From Codonopsis lanceolata (lineage: Eukaryota; Streptophyta; Magnoliopsida; Asterales; Campanulaceae), in NCBI GenBank assembly GCA_013146195.2, contig CM028384.1, forward strand, positions 75,364,728-75,428,727: a stretch of 64,000 bases of DNA, in the 5' to 3' direction. The notes beneath the pieces were generated by a model. The model saw only the letters and a list, made by a program, of their open reading frames with translations, had not been told where the DNA came from and made no database searches. Below are positions 56,668 through 64,000 of the stretch, one piece after another (the first letter of the stretch is position 1; the number at the start of each line of letters is the position of its first letter). Made by a program: the position numbers and the translations under genes.

Positions 56668-59643
56668 GTATAAACTCTCTCAACAACTGGAGTCTTTCCT
56701 TTTTCCTTGGGTGTCCTTTTTTTCCTTGATGTAGCACCAACCTAAAAGAAAAGTAATTAGTATTTGTTTATCAGTTGTAAAATAATACACATAAATACTA
56801 CCTTAGTTGTAACTGTATCTGGTACTTCTTTATCAATTGCATCTGCTTGCACTGAAGTAGCACCAACCTTAAACCAATTGGATAGAAAGATGTTATGCAA
56901 CAGTAAAGTACTACCTTTAAATGTTAAAAAATACTAACTTTAAAGTAAAGTATTACCTTGCATCCTTTCTTATTATGACCAAGTTGATTGCAAACACTAC
57001 ATGAAATATCTTGTCCTTGCCTACTACGTTTCTGTGTACCCCTGGCTTGCTTAGGTTGTTCCTCATCTGGTCCCTTCACTCTTTTTTTCTTAGGTCTCTC
57101 CCTGGCATTGGCTTGGACATAGGAGGCTTCAAAGGGTCATTTGTAGACTTTGCCCAATTGTTTTCACCTGAGATTGGCTGAATACTCCAAGCATATGTCT
57201 TCAAAAATTCCTCCTTCTTATAACAGTTAGGAACATACTCATCTACATTCTTCCCAATACTAAGCAGCCCAGCAATGGCATGGCAACATGGAATTCCACT
57301 CAAATCCCATTCCCTACAACTGCATGTTCTTTTGGCTATGTCAACTATGTATCCCCATTTCATGTAGTCAACCTGAAACTTGTTATCTCCATTCTAGGTT
57401 GCAGTCCACAATCTACATTCAGCAGTGTTTGCTTCTATTCTCTTTCTAATCCTAGGACATATGACATCCCAATGATTGGAAATCCATTCTCTTCTTTTGT
57501 GCAGCCTAGTCATTGTGGTCATTCTTAAATGTTCCAACAAGTAAATCAGTGGCTTACACCTAGCATCCAGTAAGCTCCCATTAAACCCCTCAGACATATT
57601 ATTTTCACAACTATCACAAAAACTAAATGTTTCAAAGAAAGCCTTAGACCACTTATTTGGATTTCTTTTCATCAGATCATTATATGCTTCTTCATCTAAC
57701 TCCTTTAATCTCTGACAATTATTGTTATACATGTCCATGTTAGTGGACCTGGCAATTGCCCAAAAAAAACCCTTGTATTCTGCCCCTCTGAATTGTTTTG
57801 CCCAATTAGCATGCACATGCCTAGCACATGCCCTATGTTCACACCAAGGCAGCATCTCTGACATAGATATGACAAGTCCCTGTGTTCAAATCACAAATTT
57901 TAAAATTTTTTAAACAAAATTTAACACATGTTATATAATATAAAAGACATGATATATACCGTTTGTTGATCTGAAATAATGGTCCAACCCCTTCCATCCT
58001 CCATTTGTAAGTCCTTGATAAGATGAGAAAGAAACCAGGTCCATGATCTTTTGTTTTCCACTTGTACAATACCCCAGGCAACTGGAAACATTTGATTGTT
58101 AGCATCCCTTCCCATAGCAATGAGTAACTCTCCTTTCATACACCCTTTGAGAAAACACCCATCCAAACCTAGTACCTTCCTACAACCAGCTAATAATCCT
58201 TTTTTCAGGGCATCAAAACATACATAAAACATCTGAAAATATGGACCATATGCTGGGTTGTTCATAGCATAATACACTTCTACAGTGCTCCCTTCATTAG
58301 TCCTCCTCAACTCATCTCTGTATTCCCAAATCTTACCATAGATTCCCAAATCTTACCATAGTGCTCACATTGAACTAGCTGCACCTAATGCTTTTCTCCT
58401 AGCCTTAGAGCAAGTTGTCATAGACACATCCAATTTATATTTTGCACTTATCTCAGCCTTCATATCTTTGATCTTCCAACAAGGATCATTTTTTATTCTT
58501 TGGTAGTATTGGGTGGCAATCCATTTTGTCAGTTGCCGCTTCTCACAACTTTACTACACATATGTTTTGGGTGAAATGTACTAATCCTAAAAGTCTTCAT
58601 TCCCTTGCCTTCACTTGCCCAAATCCTCCAAGGGCATACATTGGAATTCACACAAATTACACAAACCCTCTTTTTTCATTCTTCAGAAACTTGAAATCAA
58701 AACCCTTTTCAATTGCATATGTAGTAACTGCCTCTTTAAACTCTTTTGCATTTCTGAATTCCAGCCCTACTGTGAATGTTATATCCTTTGGAGCAATATT
58801 TGGATTAAATGATCCATATTTTTTCTTCTTCTTTTTCTTACTCCTTTTACCATTTTCCTCTCCTTCACTCTCTGCACTAAGTTCTGAATCAGTATCATCC
58901 ATAAATTGCTTCTCAATTGCATCCATTTCCTGTTGGGTCGATCGGGTTATCATCAGCTGTTTTATGAGATTCTGCATTCTTTCTTGATTTACTTTGATCA
59001 TGATCACTATCCTCCTCATCATCATAATCACTATATTCACAATCTACTTCTTCTTCACTTTCAATAATATACGTCTCATCATCACTACTATCATCACTAT
59101 AACCATATCTCTTCTCTCCCTCATCATCATTAGCTTCACAACTTGCATCTCCCTCATCATTATTAGCTTCACAATCTTCCTCCCCTCAAAGATCATTAGC
59201 TTCACAATTTTCCTCTCCCTCAAAGATCATTACCCTCACATCTCTCATCTCCCTCATCATCGCCCTACTTTCTAGTGTATCAATTACGCAATCAACTACA
59301 TCAGCTTATCTATATCATGTTCAACATACATATCTATATCTATGAAACCAAGATCTAAATCACGGACACCGGACTTATCGCCTACATCACACATTATGTT
59401 CACTACGCATCACTATACATCCTCCTAAGTCCAAGATCTAAATCCTTTCACGGAATCACATACCAAATACACTTAACATTCTTATAATTACATAATTCTT
59501 CAACCGCACTCTTTAAGCAAACAAAAGAGATATAATGCGTGTCAACTTCATTAATAACCTCAACACTATCCCCCGTGTATTTCAAAGACATCATCTTTCA
59601 CAAATCCACCCCCATGGTGCACATGTAAATTTAAGATACCCAT
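56668..59643 (-). pseudogene. MULE (MuDR-type) transposase, copy C
   Basis: Start codon at 59641-59643. The C-terminal half is in better shape than in copy B: SWIM-type finger CSCREWDLSGIPCCHAIAGL near 57300, CCHC knuckle near 56960-57000, CEHRACARHVHANW near 57830, and the DDE-core motifs GLDGCFLKG near 58150 and WTIISDQQ near 57960. The N-terminal acidic region is more damaged than in B (59180-59480), with CAG/CTG sites altered (ccctcagcatcat reads ctcaaagatcat). A local duplication (attcccaaatcttaccatag twice) sits at 58322-58360. The Gln/Pro-rich tail present in copy B is missing at the CACTA junction (56667). Confidence 0.85.
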
Positions 59644-60492
59644 TCTGCAAACAAATGGTATATACGTTAGAGAAATAGCCTAGGTGGTAGACATCATCAA
59701 TTGTAAATAATGTTGGGGAACAATTTTTGTCCCCCACTGTCCCCCACTATACCTCTCACACATTACCCTTTATAAACTTACCCCATCTCCATGCTACACT
59801 ATTACACATGCACATTAAGTGGTCCTAATAGAATATAAATGGGTAAGCATAAACAATAAGAAGGGGTCTACTTTTTGTCCCCCAGGTATGACTTTACAGA
59901 CATATCACATTGGCAGAGTGACCACTTTCAATAACAAGATGACCATATCACATTAACATTAACAGGGAGACCATATATTTAAATAACAACAAAATATAGT
60001 GACATCAGGACATCCAACAAAACCAATAAAATATGACCTAAAGTTCTATAAGATAACATATAGTATAAAAGCCCCAAAAAAAATTTGCATTATAGGTCGC
60101 CCAATTCGTACCAATTGACTTCTAAAACATAATTAGACATTGAAACAATAAAATGTAAGTTAAAAATCTAGTACAAATACCATAAAGCACAATCAAACTG
60201 AGAAAGAACTAAGCTTGACATAAAAATCAGAAACAACTCATGTTGAAATCGAAGGAAAACAGAAACTTTAATTCGTACCATAAAGCCATTAACAAGTTAC
60301 AATATTGTTGTAGATAAGCATAAACACTAATTAATTGCGTACCTTTGTCTTCAATGCCTACGATTCTTCAGAAGACGACTGGATCATGATCTCTGAAATT
60401 AGGGTTCGCGTAGTGTAGTGAGACGATGATTTGGGTGAAATGGTGTTAGCCCTTAATTAAACGACATTGTCCCTCTTAGTATACGTCCCACT

Positions 60493-60586
60493 AAACGTAA
60501 GGGTATATTTGGGTTTTCAAAAAGAGTCTAACGGCAAAAGTGACGGTAACCCCATCAGGGGGTAATCTCTTAACAAAACCCTATAT
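60493..60586. repeat. MULE terminal inverted repeat, right end of copy C
   Basis: Complement of 45340-45432 and direct match to 6641-6733. Similarity to copy B runs on through the promoter module to 62173, so the duplicated block is larger than the element. Confidence 0.8.
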
Positions 60587-60718
60587 TAATGACCAAATAC
60601 ATTACAAAAAAAATACAGGAACCAAACGCATATAATTGGTATAGTTCAGGGACCAAAAGATTATTTAATTCTTTATAAAATGATAACTAAAACACATAAA
60701 AAAGAAAAAAACCCTAGG

Positions 60719-61027
60719 TATAAATACAACTTATCTAAAGCCCTAACCACAAACACTCTTTCTAAACATCGACTTTCACTACTCTCACTCTCTCGATCTC
60801 ACGGCGGTCCCTCCATCCTTCATCTCTTCTGCCCCCGACCACCATCGTCCATCATCGCTCAGCCAGATCGCCGGTGGATCGATCAGCTGCCAGACGTTCC
60901 TACTGCCCGTCCCCTACTGATCGATTTCATCTGCTTCGGTGGATTTTCTGGCTCGGCAAAAGGGAAGGGGCTGGATTTCGGCGTCGTCTTCAGCTTCACT
61001 CTTCAATCTCGTTGTAGTCTTCAACAG
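60719..61027 (+). promoter_or_regulatory. Promoter and 5' leader exon module, copy 2
   Basis: TATA box TATAAATA at 60719-60726, CT-rich leader and donor aacag|gtaag after 61027, as at 6866-7157. Here the intron-like stretch leads, at 62173, into the last exon of Fcf2. A splice from this donor to an Fcf2 acceptor is not obvious because the exon 5 acceptor itself is lost. Confidence 0.6.
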
Positions 61028-61770
61028 GTAAGTTTTAAATTAAACCCTAATTTAGAATTGATACTTGTTGGGGAAATGCTATGAATTGGTGTATAATTGA
61101 TAATATCAGAAGAGGTCTTAGAGGAATCAAAAGGTAAAAGGTTTGTGAATAAGCATGTTGGTGGAATGATAGTTATGTAGCTTTAATTTTGGCTATTAAC
61201 CATTGATCTGTATATGCTTTTGTGTATATATTTCCTAGTTCATGAATTGCTTTTTTCTAATTCTGTACCCTTATGATGTGCTTTGTTTGGCAGTTAAGAA
61301 ACAAAGAGAAGAATTTAGAGTTTTCATGTTATTTATGGTTAATCTCAATTAATTTAGTCATTTAGGTATTTCAAGTTTCAATTTTAGGTACTTCGTTAAC
61401 AAATATGCCTTGATTGATTCGTATGAACTGTGATATGTCTAAATTATTTTTAGTATTATACAAATATTATTGTTTTATTTAAATGACTGTTGCTACTACA
61501 TTCGTATGCCTTGATTGGTCAATTTTAGTCATTGGTCATTTATTTTTTCCTTTCTGTTTTAGTAGTTTTTTTTTCTAATTCTGTTACATTCTTATGGCGT
61601 GTTACTTGCACTCTATATTTTAACTATGATACTTGATCAAATTTGCCTTGATTGATTCGTGATCATTGTTTGTTAGTGTGGTTTGTTTTTTATAATGTTA
61701 TCCCAATAAACATGCATAGATCAAACTAATCTCTTAAGATTGTTGATTTTGAAGTTTATTTGTTTTTTTA

Positions 61771-62052
61771 GTTACTCCCTTCATTTCCTAAATTATTGTC
61801 AATTTTTTAATTTTTTAATTAAAAATTTTTAAAATAAAATTTTGACTTACATATTTTTTTTTTAAATTGAACCTAGCTAACAAAAGAATAACTAAGTTAT
61901 TTTTTGTATTTGTAAATAATTATACTCATTTTCTTAAATAATTGTATTCTTTTTTAAAAAATTAATTTTATTTATCTATACTTTTTTCACTTACTTAAAA
62001 TATCTATTCTTTTATAATTTGATAATTGCCAAAATCCTAACAAAGGAAGTAC
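61771..62052. mobile_element. Stowaway-like MITE, second copy
   Basis: Same element as 7899-8180, at the same place in the duplicated module. Confidence 0.6.
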
Positions 62053-62173
62053 TTGCCTAATCATTGCCAACTCATTAATGAACTGTTGTAAACTAGATTG
62101 CCCACATCAATATCATAAAGAAAATGAAGGATTTTGATGAAACTACTAATTAATTAAGGAAAATCATATTGAC

Positions 62174-62248
62174 CTGGGGTTGAAAGATGGAAGATAAGGG
62201 GGAAGCAGACGTTCAAACGTGCAAAAGAAAGGAGGCACATGAAGTAAC
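62174..62248 (+). pseudogene. FCF2: Fcf2 last exon only (copy 4)
   Basis: Starts in the middle of exon 5 (SGVERWKIRGKQTFKRAKER, then RHMK and stop TAA at 62246-62248). The reading frame is clean. Upstream sequence is the promoter module, with the junction at gacc|tgggg. All earlier exons are absent. Confidence 0.85.
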
Positions 62249-63448
62249 TCTAACTAAACTCGGCAGTTAGAGGCTCATCAAGTCCTAGGAGAGGCACAAT
62301 TTGTATTTTCTAAAGCATAATATATTTTTGAGGTTCCTACTAGCTTCAAGTCAGTAGTAAATTACCCTCTAGCTGCAGTTGTGGAGACGCTACCAATTTT
62401 GATGTCTTTTGGTTGATGTACTTGTTGGTGATGTAACATATGGTGTTTGAGGCTATGGAACAAACTATTGTTGTCAGGTCGACCAATCTAACCCATGTTT
62501 TGTCAATTGGTCGTTTTGCGGTTTTTTCTTTAATCTTTATTGAAGGGTGGTTCGATTTTGAATGTTCAAGGTATGTTTTATTGTGTTAAACTTTCAAAGA
62601 CATGATTCTTGCGAGCATCACTGGGTATGCAGGCTCATGTACCAAAAGCGCTTCTTGTTGCCGTTATTTCGATTTTTCGTATCAAAATGTGCTTCCAAGT
62701 CAAAATGAAGTAGCCTTGATTGTTAGAATACATCACCCATGTATCACCAATAAATAGCATTCCATTAACAAAGAATGGTCTGTTATCTTTGCTTTAACAT
62801 GTCCATCTCAACAGACAACAAGAAGCTCTTAAGCGGTTCACATTATCTTTGTGGGGATTAATTTTGATTCATTGCTCGTATATCCTCGCCGCTAGATTGA
62901 GGACTAGAACATGCACAAATTATATAATCCGAATTTCTTTGAAATCATCCAAATCAATGTAATATTTCCCAAATCCGAAAAGGATTAAGTAGACATGGTG
63001 AGTAAAAATATCCATATCCTCAAATGTAGATAGACTTGTTTCTCTAACAATAAGGTACAACCTTTCCCATGTTTAATATATACATGATTTAAAGTTGCGG
63101 ACATCATGCATGTTCTACTTTGTAGACATGAACTTTATCACGGTAGTGGTTCTTGTGAATCTCCCAAACGCGAGATAAATGAAGGTAAGCATCGTCACCC
63201 GCAAGAAGATAACACAAACATGCAAATATTTAGCAAGCTGATGCGAAAACTTACTTTGTGCACGTGACAATTTAGTCTAGTTTTCTTGCTATGTGGAATA
63301 GAACCCGAGGCCAAAAGTAATTATGTAAAAATGCACTGGGTTCCACCAAGTAAACTGTTATATCCAGAAAATATAACAGGCCTTCCTTTGTTTTTCACAT
63401 TCCAAATTCATAACCTGACGGCAATATTAAGTTCTAATACTTCCACTC
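62249..63448 (+). other. Fcf2 3' flank, third copy
   Basis: Matches 22992-23160 plus 24480-25519 and the unit 2 equivalent. No gene recognised. Confidence 0.5.
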
Positions 63449-63587
63449 TTTTTTTTTTTTATAGGCAAGTGACCCCTTGCTGGTATGAGGATTGGAACCA
63501 AGGACCTCAAGGTATTTGCCTGAATGCCCTTGCCATCTCTCCCACCCCTCTCTCATAGGCAAATGTGATTATACAAAGGTATTTGTC
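63449..63587 (-). mobile_element. tRNA-derived SINE, third copy
   Basis: Same element and position relative to the LTR as 25520-25655. Confidence 0.6.
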
Positions 63588-64000
63588 CGTTATGCGCGTG
63601 CGATACCACGCACGTGCAATGCGTGTGACCGATCATTAAGAGAGAAAGAGGCGATTGTGGTCCCTACTTATGGGACACTTGTCTTATGATCATTGCATGA
63701 TCAATAGGATGATGACACCTAGCAGGGAATATTCCATGTATCATCCTACATTCACTATAAATAGAGGTGAAAACCTCATTTTCAAGGATCGAAAATCATT
63801 TGACAGAATTCACTTGATTGAGAACCTAGTGAGTACTAGAGAGAGAACTCTCTGGCATCAGCTTTTTCCCTCTTTCTCTTTGTTTGATCAGTCTTGGCTT
63901 CCACCCCGATCCTACACTCTTTGAGGTTCTTTGATAGCAACGTGTCACGCCTAACTCTTTACCCCAGCACACATCACACCCTTCGGGACACTCACATTCT
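63588..64000 (+). repeat. 5'-truncated LTR at window end, start of a further unit
   Basis: Matches 19116-19528, with the TATA box at 63756-63764; the window stops three bases before the expected LTR end. A further Fcf2 unit probably lies just beyond the window. Confidence 0.85.

Larger units (their letters stand above)
45340..60666. mobile_element. MULE copy C with nested CACTA
   Basis: Terminal repeats at 45340-45432 and 60493-60586 are inverted relative to each other. Inside: a GRF zinc-finger ORF on the plus strand, a minisatellite, the CACTA at 47200-56667, then the transposase on the minus strand. Without the CACTA the element would be about 5.9 kb. The CACTA 2 end sits inside the left TIR, so the true left terminus is displaced. 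Confidence 0.8.

Overview
This is a plant nuclear window, most likely from a eudicot: genes with GT-AG introns, CACTA, Mutator-like (MULE), Ty3/gypsy, hAT and Stowaway-type elements, a tRNA-derived SINE, and fragments of plant genes. I cannot name the species. Two runs of exactly 100 N (1855-1954 and 32012-32111) are scaffold gaps, and most of the window is nested or duplicated repeat.

Layout. 1-8.2 kb: two copies of an autonomous MULE (transposase on the minus strand), the first cut by the N gap, then a promoter/5' leader module. 9.3-11.6 kb: a CACTA TNP2 transposase with two in-frame stops, truncated where it meets a minus-strand Ty3/gypsy element (gag plus 5' LTR, 11.6-14.0 kb). 13.06-19.53 kb: a large inverted repeat with arms of about 2.4 kb around a 1.6 kb spacer that holds a hAT end, two MITEs and a perfect 126-bp hairpin. 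17.1-32.0 kb and 62.17-64.0 kb: a locus for the pre-rRNA processing factor Fcf2. Copy 1 is complete from its 5' UTR exon onward and has a solo LTR in its 5' UTR intron. Further copies form a tandem array whose units begin inside that LTR, so each carries the LTR TATA box just upstream of the Fcf2 start.

32.1-62.2 kb: a block of nested transposons that appears to interrupt an Fcf2 unit. A CACTA element ending at 45339 carries fragments of DAHP synthase, kinesin-5 and a PHOX/CLMP1-type protein on one strand, with LRR-kinase and WAT1-type fragments nearby. A second CACTA (36489-43091, TSD TGA) sits inside the DAHP synthase exon and itself carries TNP remnants and an RRN3-like fragment. A MULE (45340 to about 60666) with a GRF zinc-finger ORF on the plus strand and the transposase on the minus strand is interrupted by a third CACTA (47200-56667). 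That one carries prolyl-tRNA synthetase, TypA/BipA and one unnamed gene fragment.

A technical signal runs through the window. Where repeat copies differ, the differences cluster at CAG/CTG sites, which become CG, CGA, ACG or CAAG in one copy. This is what methylation-dependent long-read base-calling error at plant CHG sites would look like. Many frameshifts in the Fcf2 copies and the transposases may therefore not be real, and calls of 'pseudogene' should be read with that in mind.
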